Below, one piece after another: positions 1-9,512 of a DNA stretch of 57,065 bases (the first letter of the stretch is position 1; each line of letters starts with the position of its first letter). The notes beneath the pieces are model-generated. The model made no database searches and was not told where the DNA came from. It worked only from the letters and a program-made list of their open reading frames with translations. Position numbers and translations under genes: made by a program. The DNA is taken from contig NZ_JARZHH010000070.1 of NCBI RefSeq assembly GCF_029946515.1, positions 1-57,065 of the forward strand, given 5' to 3'. The DNA comes from Polyangium sp. 6x1. Its GTDB lineage: Bacteria; Myxococcota_A; Polyangia; Polyangiales; Polyangiaceae.

Positions 1-932
1 CCCGGGGGCGCGACGAGCGGGACACCGGCGGGCGGCATGGGCACGGGCGCAGCGGCGGCAGCGTCGGGAGCCGCGGCTTGCGCGCCTTGCGCGGGCACGA
101 GCGCGCGCACGCCCGGCGGCACGTACCGGGCCGGCGGCGCGTGGCCGTGGGCCTCGGCCGCGCGGATCGCTTCGAGGCGCGCCGAGATCTCGTGGATCGG
201 CCCTGCGACGACGAGGCGCCCGCGTTCGAGGATGCCGATCGAGGTGCAGACGTCGCTGAGCTCCGTGAGGATGTGCGACGAGAGGAAGATCGTCTTGCCG
301 AGGCCACGCAGCTCCAGCAAAAGATCGCGGATCTCGATGCGGGCGCGCGGATCGAGATCACTCGCCGGCTCGTCGAGGATGAGCACCTTCGGGTCGTGCA
401 GGAGGATGCGCGCGAGCTGAAGCCGTTGCTTCATGCCCTTCGACATCTCGGCGACGAGCCGATCTTGCAGCTTGCCGAGATCCGTCAGCTCGAGGACCGC
501 GTCGACCACGCTGATCGAGGGCACGCGGAACGAGTCCGCGAAGAACTCGAGGTACTCGCGCACCGTGATGCGATCGTAGACGCCCGCGTGATCGGGCATG
601 TAGCCGATCACCTTGCGCACGGCCTCGGGGTCGAGCGTGACGTCGATGCCGTCGATCTCCACGCGGCCGGCCATCGGCTCGAGCAGCGTGGCCATCACGC
701 GGATCGTCGTGGTCTTTCCAGCGCCGTTCGGCCCGATGAAGCCGAAGATCTCGCCCGCGCCGACGTCGAAGGTCACGTCGCGCAGGACGTCGCGGTTCGC
801 GAAGCGGTGCCAGAGGTGGCGCACGCGGATGGTCGGCGGTGCGGGGACGACGAGGGACGGCGGATCGATCGCCGTCGCGGGGGATCGCTCCCAGGTCTCC
901 GGCGTCGCCGGCGTTGCGACGGGCTCGCTCAC
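1..932 (-). CDS. ABC transporter ATP-binding protein (3' end outside window)
   Basis: This is the nucleotide-binding subunit of an ABC transporter, probably an exporter, of the type paired with separate membrane permeases. Reading from a GTG at 932, the sequence shows Walker A (GPNGAGKT, about residues 71-78), a signature region in which the usual LSGGQ is MSKGMKQRL, Walker B with D-loop (VLILDEPASDLDP) and the switch His (SSH). A Pro/Ala-rich tail follows and runs off the window, so the protein is truncated here only by the window edge. The GTG overlaps the TGA of the upstream gene (GTGA, 4 bases), which implies translational coupling and decides the start. It is the last visible member of the DUF4175-MoxR-membrane protein operon. 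The family and ATPase role are clear; the substrate is unknown, and the permease should lie beyond base 1. Confidence 0.9.
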   Translation of the reverse strand, partial: MSEPVATPATPETWERSPATAIDPPSLVVPAPPTIRVRHLWHRFANRDVLRDVTFDVGAGEIFGFIGPNGAGKTTTIRVMATLLEPMAGRVEIDGIDVTLDPEAVRKVIGYMPDHAGVYDRITVREYLEFFADSFRVPSISVVDAVLELTDLGKLQDRLVAEMSKGMKQRLQLARILLHDPKVLILDEPASDLDPRARIEIRDLLLELRGLGKTIFLSSHILTELSDVCTSIGILERGRLVVAGPIHEISARLEAIRAAEAHGHAPPARYVPPGVRALVPAQGAQAAAPDAAAAAPVPMPPAGVPLVAPP

Positions 933-3031
933 GGCCGACCTCCGTATCCGACGATCCGCACGAGCAGCCGATCCCGTTCGAGCTTGAGGCCTGCGTCCGA
1001 GGTCTTGCCCTCGCCGCCGTCGAGCTGACCGAGGAGCACCGGCACGTCCTCGGGGAACCAGTCCACGAGCCCGCCCGCGCTCTGCTCGACGGCGAGCCAC
1101 GCCTCGGAGAGGTCGGGCGCGTCGGGCTCGAGGAGCGGGCGCAAGTAGTTCGCGCTGAGCGGATGAAGATCGAGCGTCCCGGCGCGCCGCGTGCCGCCGA
1201 TCTGCCGGACCCAGGTCATCCCCTGGGGCGACGTCTTCACGTCCTTGCCCGCGCTCGCGAGCACCCGCTCACCGTCCTTGATCATCGAGAAATACCGCGG
1301 CTCCAGGCCCGGCAAGACGAGCACGGCGGCCCGCAGATCGTGCCCGCTCCGGTTCATCACGGCCGTGTCCTTCTCGCCCTCGTGCACGATCGAGATCCCC
1401 TCGCCGACGTCGGCGAACCCGTCCTCGCGAACGACCACGGTTTGCCACGGCAGGATCGCGAGATCGACGAGGCGCGCGCCGTCGCGATCGACGAGCATGT
1501 GATCGTCGATCGTCGCGGGCGCGGCCACGACCGCGGTGGTGACGACGCTCGAACCGTCGCTCGTGCGAACGGTGAGGTCCTTCGATCGCGGCGTGAAGAA
1601 GCCACGCCATCGACGCGCCGTGCCCTTCGTCATGCCCGCGCCCGCCTCGACGAGCGTGAGGTGACGCGACCTGCCCGAGAGGCCCTTCGCGACGAGGCCG
1701 ATCATCACGACGGCGAGGAACGCGATCGCCGAGAGGATCGGCAGCCAGATGAGCGCGCGCAGGGGTTTGCCCTTGTTCGCGTGCATCGTGAAGTTCACGG
1801 GCGCGGCGAGGACCGCGTAGACGATGAGCAGGAGCGCGGCGATCGCGATCGCCCAGCGCGAGCTCTCGTTCGGATCGAGCTCCTGCCGCACGCGATCGAG
1901 GTCCACGGTGCCGGGCGAGCCGCCCTGCCGGTAGACGATGGAGCTCTTCCGGTCGAAGGCTCTGCGCGCGAGATCGAGCACGCGCGCGTTGGCCCAGGGA
2001 TCATCCACCGCGGGCTTGCGCGTGGGATCGAAGGCGAGCAGGTGAAACTCGCCGAGCCCGTACGTCGCGGAGGCGCCATAGCGGCTGCCGTGCAGGTTGC
2101 CCCCGGAGAAACCCGCGAGTGTCTTGCCGACGTCCTCGGTCGCCGACTCGGCGAAGGGGATCGACTTCGTGGCGTTCGAGGGCGCCGAAGGCAACACGAG
2201 CTCCCGGAGCGTCTCGGAGTGCGGCGACGTCTGCGTGATCTCGCCGCCCGCGAACGCGGCGAGGATGGGGCTCCGTAGATCCTCGGGGCGCGCGAGCGCG
2301 ACGGCGAGCGTGCCGCCGGCGAGGACGTAGCCGCTCAGCGCTTCGAGCTCGGCCGCGCCAATCTTCACGAGCGCATCCGAGCGCAGGAGCACGGCCGACG
2401 CGGGCGCGTAGAGCGCGGCGCGATCGGGCAGGATCGGATCCCCCGTCGCCGGATCGAAGCGCGGCGCGCCCACCTTGAGCTGCGGCCCCGTGCCGTACGC
2501 GCCGTAGCCGCCCCACGGCGAGAAGAGCGGCGTGATCGAGGCGTCGTGCAGCGCGCCTTTCAGCAGCGAGGTCTCGCTGACGTCGAGCAGGAAGACCTCC
2601 TGCATGTTCGTCACGGCCGTCGTCTGCGTGCCGAGCACCGTGCCCGCGTCGTCCCGCGCGACGACCACCGTCTCGCCGTACACGCTCCCGTGCGTCGGCA
2701 GCCGCACGACCACGGACGTGCCCGCGCCGACGACGAAGGGCGCCGTCGCGCGGAAGCGCATCTGATCCGAGTGCAGCCGGCTCAGGACCTCGACCTCGCC
2801 CCGCAGCGGCTTCGCCTCGTTGTTCTGCACCCGCACGAGGAACCCGCTCCAGCCCGCGGGCGTCGGCGACGTCGAGCCGAGCAGCGGCGCGACCTCGAAC
2901 TTCACGTTCACGCGCCCCGGCGGCGGCACCTCCGCGATGGACGTGGCGGCGATCGTCGGCGCCGGCTCGGCGTGCGTCGCGAGCGGCGCGAGCGCGAGGA
3001 TCGGGACCAGGGAGAGCGCGCGGAGCCTCAT
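929..3031 (-). CDS. Secreted/membrane protein of a MoxR-linked operon
   Basis: A 700-residue envelope protein whose exact function I do not recognise. It begins with a signal peptide (about residues 1-21, ending THAEP), has a large extracytoplasmic region rich in beta structure, and two membrane segments (about 393-411 and 427-448), followed by a second soluble region of about 250 residues. It lies between a MoxR ATPase and an ABC ATPase. It overlaps the MoxR gene by 4 bases (ATGA) and the ABC gene by 4 bases (GTGA), so the three are tightly coupled. Large membrane proteins encoded beside MoxR often carry glutamine-amidotransferase-like or von Willebrand folds; no MIDAS motif is obvious here. 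An ABC-associated envelope function is inferred from position only. Confidence 0.75.
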   Translation of the reverse strand: MRLRALSLVPILALAPLATHAEPAPTIAATSIAEVPPPGRVNVKFEVAPLLGSTSPTPAGWSGFLVRVQNNEAKPLRGEVEVLSRLHSDQMRFRATAPFVVGAGTSVVVRLPTHGSVYGETVVVARDDAGTVLGTQTTAVTNMQEVFLLDVSETSLLKGALHDASITPLFSPWGGYGAYGTGPQLKVGAPRFDPATGDPILPDRAALYAPASAVLLRSDALVKIGAAELEALSGYVLAGGTLAVALARPEDLRSPILAAFAGGEITQTSPHSETLRELVLPSAPSNATKSIPFAESATEDVGKTLAGFSGGNLHGSRYGASATYGLGEFHLLAFDPTRKPAVDDPWANARVLDLARRAFDRKSSIVYRQGGSPGTVDLDRVRQELDPNESSRWAIAIAALLLIVYAVLAAPVNFTMHANKGKPLRALIWLPILSAIAFLAVVMIGLVAKGLSGRSRHLTLVEAGAGMTKGTARRWRGFFTPRSKDLTVRTSDGSSVVTTAVVAAPATIDDHMLVDRDGARLVDLAILPWQTVVVREDGFADVGEGISIVHEGEKDTAVMNRSGHDLRAAVLVLPGLEPRYFSMIKDGERVLASAGKDVKTSPQGMTWVRQIGGTRRAGTLDLHPLSANYLRPLLEPDAPDLSEAWLAVEQSAGGLVDWFPEDVPVLLGQLDGGEGKTSDAGLKLERDRLLVRIVGYGGRP

Positions 3032-4053
3032 CGACGGATCGCCTGCTCCACGTTCTCCGGGCGGGCGGGCACGCTCTCGACGAGCGCGTCGACCACTTGA
3101 TCGGTCGTGATCCCGTCGGCCTCGCCCTCGAACGATCGGATCAGGCGGTGGCGCAGGACGGGCTTGGCGACGCGCTGCACGTCGCCGAACGAGACGTGCG
3201 CGCGGCCTTCGAGCACGCTCACGGCCTTGGCCGCGAGCACGAGCGACTGCGCGCCGCGCACGCCCGCGCCGTAGCGGATCGCGCGCCGCACGAGATCGGG
3301 CGCGCCTTGCGTCGCCGGATCACTCGCGCGGACGAGGCGCGAGGCGAAGCGCATGATCGGCTCGGCCACGGCGACGTCGCGGCACGCCGAGCGGATCGCG
3401 AGCACCTCGTCGCGATCGAGCACGCGCGGCGGCGCGTCCTTCGGTTGCCCCGTGGTGCGCGCGAGGATCTCGGTCATCTCGTCCTCGGTCGGGCTCGGCA
3501 CGATCACTTTGAGCAGAAACCGATCGAGCTGCGCTTCGGGCAGCGGGTACGTCCCTTCCATCTCGATCGGGTTCTCCGTGGCGAGCACGAAAAACGGCTC
3601 TTCCATCGCGTGCCGGACGCCGCCGATCGTGCACCCGTGCTCCTGCATCGCTTCGAGCAGCGAGCTCTGCGTCTTCGGCGTCGCGCGGTTGATCTCGTCC
3701 GCGAGCACGACCTGCCCGAAGATCGGGCCCTTGTGCAGCGCGAAGTGCCTCGACCCGTCGGCCGAGGTCACGAGGATGTTCGTGCCCGTCACGTCGCTCG
3801 GCATGAGGTCGGGCGTGAACTGGATGCGCGAGAACTTCAGGTCGAGGCAGCTCGCGATCGTCCGCACGAGCAGCGTCTTGCCGAGCCCGGGCGCGCCTTC
3901 GAGCAGCACGTGCCCGCCGGCCACGAGGCCCCAGAGCGCCTGCTCCACGACCTCGCCCTGGCCCACGATCACCTGCCCGATCGCGTCCTTGAGGCGCGCG
4001 CTCGCCTCGCGGGCCCGATCGAGCCTCTTTTGAAAGTCGCCCGTCGTCGTCAT
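3028..4053 (-). CDS. MoxR-family AAA+ ATPase
   Basis: A 341-residue cytoplasmic AAA+ ATPase of the MoxR family, which act as chaperones that mature or activate partner (often metal-dependent or VWA-domain) protein complexes. Walker A is GAPGLGKT (about 53-60), Walker B is VVLADEINRA (about 115-124), and the family-typical ATENPIEMEGTYPLPEAQLDRF block (about 159-180) contains sensor 1 and the arginine-finger region. Length matches the family. The start is the ATG at 4053, 30 bases downstream of the DUF4175-like gene. It overlaps the next gene by 4 bases. The usual DUF58/VWA partner is not visible within the window; the coiled-coil and two-TM neighbours are the likely partners, by inference. 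Confidence 0.93.
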   Translation of the reverse strand: MTTTGDFQKRLDRAREASARLKDAIGQVIVGQGEVVEQALWGLVAGGHVLLEGAPGLGKTLLVRTIASCLDLKFSRIQFTPDLMPSDVTGTNILVTSADGSRHFALHKGPIFGQVVLADEINRATPKTQSSLLEAMQEHGCTIGGVRHAMEEPFFVLATENPIEMEGTYPLPEAQLDRFLLKVIVPSPTEDEMTEILARTTGQPKDAPPRVLDRDEVLAIRSACRDVAVAEPIMRFASRLVRASDPATQGAPDLVRRAIRYGAGVRGAQSLVLAAKAVSVLEGRAHVSFGDVQRVAKPVLRHRLIRSFEGEADGITTDQVVDALVESVPARPENVEQAIRR

Positions 4054-4083
4054 GCAAAGGCGCAGCGTACTCGCGCCCGGGCG

Positions 4084-5937
4084 CTATTTGGGCTGGAAAT
4101 AGCGCCCGACCTGCTCGCGGTACTCCTCGGGCACGTCGCTCCGCTCGATCGCCCCGAGCTCCCCCGCCGCCGCCTGCCCGAGCGCGCCCGTTCCCTGGAT
4201 GTTCGCCGTGTCACCCGCGCGCCCCGAAGTCCGTCCCATGACGAGCCCCGGCATCGGCTTGCCCTTGTTGATCGGGCCGCTCGCGCGGGACTTGACGCCC
4301 GGCCCGTCGACCACGCCGGTCTGGCCTTTGTGGTCGCCCGGCCCGCCGCCCTCGCTGTGGCCGGCGTACGGCTGCCCCTCGTCCTTGCCGCCGGAGCCGG
4401 GGGTCCCGTTGTTCCCGCCGGGCTTCTCACCGGCCTTGTTCCCTGGCTTGTTCCCCTGCCCGGGCACGGGCACCGGCATCGGCGCGCCGCCGAGCTGCCC
4501 CTCGGCCTCGCCGGCGCCCTTCTGCGCCTCCTCCAGCCGCTTCTGCCGCTCGCCTTCCTCGCTGCCCTCACCCTCGGGCTCGGGCTCGGCCATCTTCTTG
4601 AGCTCCTCGGCGAGCCGCTTCTGGCCCTCCTCGGATTCGAGCTCCTCGGCGAGCTCTTGCATCTGCTCCTTGCTCGGCCCCTCGCCCGGCGCTTCCTCGC
4701 CGTTCATCTCGGCGGCGCGCTTCTTCATGTTCTCGGCGAGCCGCTTGCGCTCCTCGGGCGTGAGCTTGCCGAGCGCCTCTTCGAGCTTCTCCGCGAGCTT
4801 CTGCTGCTCCTTGCTGCCGCCCTTGCCGCTGTCGAGATCCTTCAGGGCTTCCTTGGCGTCCTCGGACAGACCTTCGCCGAGCGCCTTGCCGAGCTCCTTC
4901 AGCTTCTCGTTCTTCTTGGCCATCTCTTCGAGGCGCTTCTTCTGCTCCTCGAGCGCCTTGGCCACGTCCGGCGCGTTCTGCTTGCGCGCGGCCTCGGCGG
5001 CCTCTTCGAGCGTCTTCTTCGCGCGCTCGCGGTCCTCTTTTTCGAGCTTGTTCGCGAGGTTCTCCATCGCGTCGTCGAACGAGACGAGATCCCGGTCCCC
5101 GAGCGCCTTGGCCGCGTCCTTGAGGTCGGGGTTCTCCGCGAGCTTGCCGAGCGCGCTCTCCAGGCCCTGACGCTGCTCGCCGTCGCCGAGCGAGAGGCGC
5201 TCGGCCGTGATCGCGTCCTTGAGCTTGCCGATCTCGGCCTGCGCCTCGCGCTTCTCCATGCCGTCCCGGAGCTTTTCGCGCAGCTTCTTCGCGTCCTCGG
5301 CGAGCTTGTCGAGCCGCTTCCTCTGGGCGTCGTCGCGCGCGTTCGTGTTCGCGAGGTCGATGATCTTGTCGAGCCCCTTGATGTCCGCGAGCTTGACCTG
5401 CTCGGCGCCGGGCGGCGGCAGAGGAGGCGGCGGGAGCGCGGGCAGCGGCAGCAGAGACACGTAGCCGATCGCCGCGAGCCCGAGCGGGATCGCGAGGTGG
5501 TAGGCCCGAACGAACCGCGGGCGCGCGTCCTTGGGGTTCGCCTTTTCGAGCACCGTCGTCGCCTGCGAGAGCACGACCGCGCGCGCCGGATCGTCCCGCT
5601 CGTCTTCACGGTCGAGCTCGATCGCCGTCGAGATCGACTCCTTGCCGCCGAGCCGCCCGTCCAGGTACAGCGCGACCTCCTCGTCGCGCCAGCGCTTGCG
5701 CCGCGCCACGATCGCGCCCGCCACCGCGCCGAGCGCGCCGCCCGCGGCCATCCACGGCCGCAGCGCGCCGTGCCGCGTCTGCCACGCCGCCGCGGCCGCG
5801 CCCGCACCGAGCACGAGCCCGATCGCCGCGCCCGAGAGCATCCGTTCGAGCGCGAGGCGCCGCCGCACCCGACCGGAGAAGCTCCGGAACGCGTCGCGGA
5901 AGGGGCGATCCGTGGGGGAAGACGGGCGCTTGCTCAT
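4084..5937 (-). CDS. DUF4175-like membrane protein with long coiled coil
   Basis: A 617-residue inner-membrane protein. Hydrophobic segments lie near residues 33-52, 60-80 and 147-165, followed by a Pro-rich stretch and about 280 residues of charged Lys/Glu/Ala heptads (about 180-460) that should form a long coiled coil. The C-terminal 130 residues are Gly/Pro-rich and low in complexity. This architecture matches DUF4175-type proteins commonly encoded beside MoxR ATPases and VWA proteins. It is the first gene of the minus-strand operon; its start at 5937 lies 121 bases from the divergent NTPase gene, so that gap should hold promoters for both. Its biochemical role is unknown; scaffolding of the MoxR complex at the membrane is an inference. 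Confidence 0.8.
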   Translation of the reverse strand: MSKRPSSPTDRPFRDAFRSFSGRVRRRLALERMLSGAAIGLVLGAGAAAAAWQTRHGALRPWMAAGGALGAVAGAIVARRKRWRDEEVALYLDGRLGGKESISTAIELDREDERDDPARAVVLSQATTVLEKANPKDARPRFVRAYHLAIPLGLAAIGYVSLLPLPALPPPPLPPPGAEQVKLADIKGLDKIIDLANTNARDDAQRKRLDKLAEDAKKLREKLRDGMEKREAQAEIGKLKDAITAERLSLGDGEQRQGLESALGKLAENPDLKDAAKALGDRDLVSFDDAMENLANKLEKEDRERAKKTLEEAAEAARKQNAPDVAKALEEQKKRLEEMAKKNEKLKELGKALGEGLSEDAKEALKDLDSGKGGSKEQQKLAEKLEEALGKLTPEERKRLAENMKKRAAEMNGEEAPGEGPSKEQMQELAEELESEEGQKRLAEELKKMAEPEPEGEGSEEGERQKRLEEAQKGAGEAEGQLGGAPMPVPVPGQGNKPGNKAGEKPGGNNGTPGSGGKDEGQPYAGHSEGGGPGDHKGQTGVVDGPGVKSRASGPINKGKPMPGLVMGRTSGRAGDTANIQGTGALGQAAAGELGAIERSDVPEEYREQVGRYFQPK

Positions 5938-6058
5938 GGCAGCTTACTTTCTACCTTTTGCAGGGCCCGGGCGCCACGGCCGGCTTTTCGTCCCTGGCCG
6001 AGCAAGGCGCAGCCCGTGGTAGGCTTCGCGCGCTCGCCCCGCGGCGCGCTCGACTTCC

Positions 6059-9000
6059 ATGGAGACGACCCTCGGCTTTCCCCCTCCTCCGGATGCCCAC
6101 GTCGAGCACGGCGTGGCGCTCATCGGCCCGAGCGAGTTCGAAGGCGGCGCGCTCGCCGCAGGCCGCCCCTTCCTGGAGGCGCTGCCCTTCGGCGGGCGCG
6201 CCGAGATGCTCGCGGCGCTCGTCGACTTCGCGAGCGCCCGCGGCCCGGCGCGCGTCGCCGTGCTCCCCGGGCGCACGGGCACGGGCAAGACGAGCCTGCT
6301 CTCCGCGCTCGCCGACGCCCTCGCCGCGCAGCGCATCGGCACGATGCTCCGGTTCGCGACCGACGTCGCCGTCGCGAGCTCGCCCCCGACCACGCGCCTG
6401 CCGCCTGGTCCGTGTCTGATCGTGATCGACGACGCGGCCCGCAAGGCGGCGCCCGCGACGCTCCTGGCGATGGCGCTCGAACGGCGGGACGTGCGCTTCG
6501 TGATGACGACGCGCCCCGCGGGCCTGCCACGCCTCTCGGCGCTCTTCGCGCAGGTCGGCCTCTCGTCGGACGCGGTGCGCGTGCTGCCCGAGCTCGGCGC
6601 GCTCTCGCCGAGCGAGGCGGAGGCGGCCGCGCGGCACGTGCTCGGCGACGAGGCGGACACGCACGCCGCGCGCCTCGCCGAGCTCGCCGAGGGGCATCCG
6701 TTCGTGATCGCGCTTGCCGGCCGCCTCATGCGCGAAGGTGCGATCCACCCGGTCGCGCTCGGCAAAGGCGAGCTCGCGTCTTGCGCGCTCGATCGTGGCC
6801 ACGAGCTCTTGCTGCTCCGCTCGGCGGCCGCGGGGGACCCGAAGCTCCTCGCCGGCGTCCTCGCGCTCGTCGCGCTCCTCGCGCCGGTGCGCACCTCGGA
6901 CGAGCGCTTCCTCCAGGGCGCGGGTGATCTGCTCGGCTGTCGCCGTCGTGATCTCGTGTCGGCGCTCCGCGCGCTCGAGGCCGCGGGCGTCGTCGATCGC
7001 GGCCCGCACGGCGCGCGCGTCGTCCCGGGCGCCCTCTCCGACCACGCGCTCCACCGCGCGCTCATGGGCCCCCTTTCCACGGGTGGGCTCACGGGCTCGC
7101 TCGACGATCGCGTGCGCGCGCTGGAAGAGCGCTTCGGCGCCCACGCCGTCGTCCCGCTCCTGCGCAACGCCGGCGAGATCGACGGCCCCTCCACGCCGGA
7201 GGGCGCGGCCAGCGAGATCGTCGCCGCCCTCTTCCGCCACGTCCGCGGCACCGTCGAGGCGGCCTCGGCGGCGGATCGATGCCGCCTGCTCGCCGGCCTG
7301 CGCGAGCTCTCCTCGGATCACCCCGCCGCGATGCTCGACCTCGCCGCGGCGATCCTCCGTTCTCCTGCGCTCACCGAGGCCGCGCGGGGGCCGGGCGCCC
7401 TCTTCTCCGCCGCGTCCGCCCTCTACGAGCTGCCCGCGATCCTGCGCCGCGTGGGCTTGCACCTCGCGCACCTGCCCCGCGCCGCGGACCTGCTCTGGCA
7501 GCTCGGCCGCGACGATCTCCGCCTCCAGAGCCCGCACCCCGACCACCCCATGCGCGTCCTCCGCGAGCTCGCGTCTCGCGCGTCCGGGCGCCCTGTGGGC
7601 ATCCACGAGGCCCTGCTCGACGCCGTCGATCGCTGGCTCGTCGCGGACGACGCGCACGAGCACAAGCACTCGCCGCTCGACGTGATCGACACCTTCCTCT
7701 CCGAGGGCGCCGCCTTCGCCGGCCCCTCCGACGAGCGCCGCCGCGCCTTGCGCAGACAGGCCCTCGCCGCGCTCGCCGGCTGCGCGCAATCGCCGAAGCG
7801 ACGCGCGGCCCTCTCGGGCGTCAGCGGCCTCGAGCGCGTCCTCTCCGACGGCTCTGGCGGTCCGCTCGACGATCGGATGGAGCCTGGGTGGCGCGACGAG
7901 GAGCGGCTCGACATCCTCGCGATGCTCGGCACCGCCGCGAAGACCTCCACCGACCCGCTCGTTCATTTCGCCGTCGCCGACGCGCTCCGACGCGCCGCGA
8001 GGCGCGCGAGCTCCTCCGAGGTCCGCGCCGCGGCCGAGGTGGCCCTCGACGCGGTCCCGACCTCGGCCGAGCGAAGGCTCTACGAGGCGCTCACGCAACG
8101 CTCGCCCGCGCAGCGCGGCATGTTCGACCTCCCGGCCAGCGAGATCCCGGGCTCGGGCGAGGTCGATCGGGGCGGCGTCGAGCGACGCTCGGCCGACGCG
8201 TGTCGCGCGGTCGTCGACGAGATGCTCGCCGAGGGCCGCCCGCCTGAGCAGACGGCCGAGTGGCTCGGCGCGGCGCTCGAGGCCCTCGCGCTCGCGGGCA
8301 AGTCCGGCTCGCCGCGGCTCCTCCTGCACGTCCTCTCCCGCATGCACCCGGCGGCGGCGGCGGCGATCTGCGACGCCGTCATGGGCGCGCCCGAGAGCCC
8401 GCTCGGCCCGCACGTCGCCTCCTTGCTCCATGCGCTCCGCGAGGCCGCGCCCGAGCGCGCCGAGTCCCTCGTCGGCACCATCGTCGCGGGCGGCAACGCC
8501 ACGCTCTGCGCCTCGCTCGCGCAGGTCTTCCATCGCTGGGTCGAAAAACCCCTGCCTGGGGATCGCGAGGCGCTTCGGCACCTCCTCGGTCATCGCGACG
8601 GCTTCGTGCGCCGGGCGGCGCTCGGGGCGCTCCGCACGCTGGCCAAGTCTTCTCCGCGCGACGCGGTCGAGCTCGCGGTCGGCGTGGATCTCTCCGAGGG
8701 CCCCGAGGTCGCCGAGGCCCTCTTCGGCGCCCTCGACGCGGGTGGCCTCTTCTTCGAAGCCGCGCTCTCCGAGGAGGAGATCATCCTCTTTCTCACGCGC
8801 CTCGGCGCGGCCCGAAGCCTCGACGGCCACTCCACGATGCGGTTCTTGCACCATGCGGGCAAGCGCATGCCCGAGGAGATCACGGGCCTCTTCATCGAGC
8901 GCATCGCGCGCGCCGCGTCGGGCATCGTCGCCGGGGCCGAGGAGTACGAGCCGCTCCCGCCGGAGGGCCTCTCCTCGATCCTCGCGGGCCTCGCGCGCTC

Positions 9001-9511
9001 ACCGGAGTGGCTCTCGCTCCTGCGCCGCGTCCGGCACCTCGCGCGTGCTCGCATGGGCTGGGTCCGCTTCCACGCCGCGCGCCTCTTCCACGACGCTTCG
9101 CATGCCTTTGCTTTGCCGACGATCGAGGTCCTCTCCGAGTGGGTGCAGGACGGCGGCGAGAGCGAGCTCGAAGCGATCTCGGCGCTCCTCGAAGAGGCGC
9201 CGCCGAGCTTCCTCTTCGCGCACCTCGAGCTCGTCGCGACGCTCCTCCGGCGGGCGCATGGGGCGGGCGAGGGCTCCTTCGAGCGTGTCCGCAGCGCGCT
9301 CTTTTCGGTGGTGACGGGCCAGGCGCGGCCTCGATCGGGCGGACGGACGGATCGCAGCGAGACGCTCCTTCGCTCCCAGGCGCGGGAGGCCGCGTCCCGA
9401 TTGCCCCCGAAATCCCCCGAGCAAAAGTTCTTCGAATCGGTCGCCAAGCACGCGGAGGCGCTCCTCGCCGAGCAGGACGCGGGCCAGGACGACGAGCTCT
9501 TCGATCTCTGA
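6059..9511 (+). CDS. STAND-type NTPase with helical-repeat C-terminus
   Basis: An 1150-residue soluble P-loop NTPase. Walker A is GRTGTGKTS (71-79), Walker B is CLIVIDDAAR (about 119-128), a sensor-like VMTTRP follows (148-153), then a GHPFVIALAGRL segment (about 212-223) matching the GxP/GLPL motif of NB-ARC/NACHT-like STAND ATPases. A winged-helix-like region follows (about 255-330). The remaining 750 residues are Leu/Ala-rich helical pairs resembling HEAT/ARM repeats, for example around 840-890. STAND proteins are nucleotide-driven switches used in signalling, transcription control and anti-phage defence. There is no room for a classical N-terminal effector (only about 45 residues precede the NTPase), so the output may be carried by a partner or by the tail. 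The next gene starts 1 base after its stop. Function beyond the NTPase fold is uncertain. Confidence 0.85.
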   Translation: METTLGFPPPPDAHVEHGVALIGPSEFEGGALAAGRPFLEALPFGGRAEMLAALVDFASARGPARVAVLPGRTGTGKTSLLSALADALAAQRIGTMLRFATDVAVASSPPTTRLPPGPCLIVIDDAARKAAPATLLAMALERRDVRFVMTTRPAGLPRLSALFAQVGLSSDAVRVLPELGALSPSEAEAAARHVLGDEADTHAARLAELAEGHPFVIALAGRLMREGAIHPVALGKGELASCALDRGHELLLLRSAAAGDPKLLAGVLALVALLAPVRTSDERFLQGAGDLLGCRRRDLVSALRALEAAGVVDRGPHGARVVPGALSDHALHRALMGPLSTGGLTGSLDDRVRALEERFGAHAVVPLLRNAGEIDGPSTPEGAASEIVAALFRHVRGTVEAASAADRCRLLAGLRELSSDHPAAMLDLAAAILRSPALTEAARGPGALFSAASALYELPAILRRVGLHLAHLPRAADLLWQLGRDDLRLQSPHPDHPMRVLRELASRASGRPVGIHEALLDAVDRWLVADDAHEHKHSPLDVIDTFLSEGAAFAGPSDERRRALRRQALAALAGCAQSPKRRAALSGVSGLERVLSDGSGGPLDDRMEPGWRDEERLDILAMLGTAAKTSTDPLVHFAVADALRRAARRASSSEVRAAAEVALDAVPTSAERRLYEALTQRSPAQRGMFDLPASEIPGSGEVDRGGVERRSADACRAVVDEMLAEGRPPEQTAEWLGAALEALALAGKSGSPRLLLHVLSRMHPAAAAAICDAVMGAPESPLGPHVASLLHALREAAPERAESLVGTIVAGGNATLCASLAQVFHRWVEKPLPGDREALRHLLGHRDGFVRRAALGALRTLAKSSPRDAVELAVGVDLSEGPEVAEALFGALDAGGLFFEAALSEEEIILFLTRLGAARSLDGHSTMRFLHHAGKRMPEEITGLFIERIARAASGIVAGAEEYEPLPPEGLSSILAGLARSPEWLSLLRRVRHLARARMGWVRFHAARLFHDASHAFALPTIEVLSEWVQDGGESELEAISALLEEAPPSFLFAHLELVATLLRRAHGAGEGSFERVRSALFSVVTGQARPRSGGRTDRSETLLRSQAREAASRLPPKSPEQKFFESVAKHAEALLAEQDAGQDDELFDL

Positions 9512-9512
9512 C

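Noticed and set aside
3097-6927. A 1276-codon plus-strand open frame across the MoxR/DUF4175 region
   Set aside because: Arg/Ala/Leu-rich composition antisense to three well-supported minus-strand genes; no motifs.
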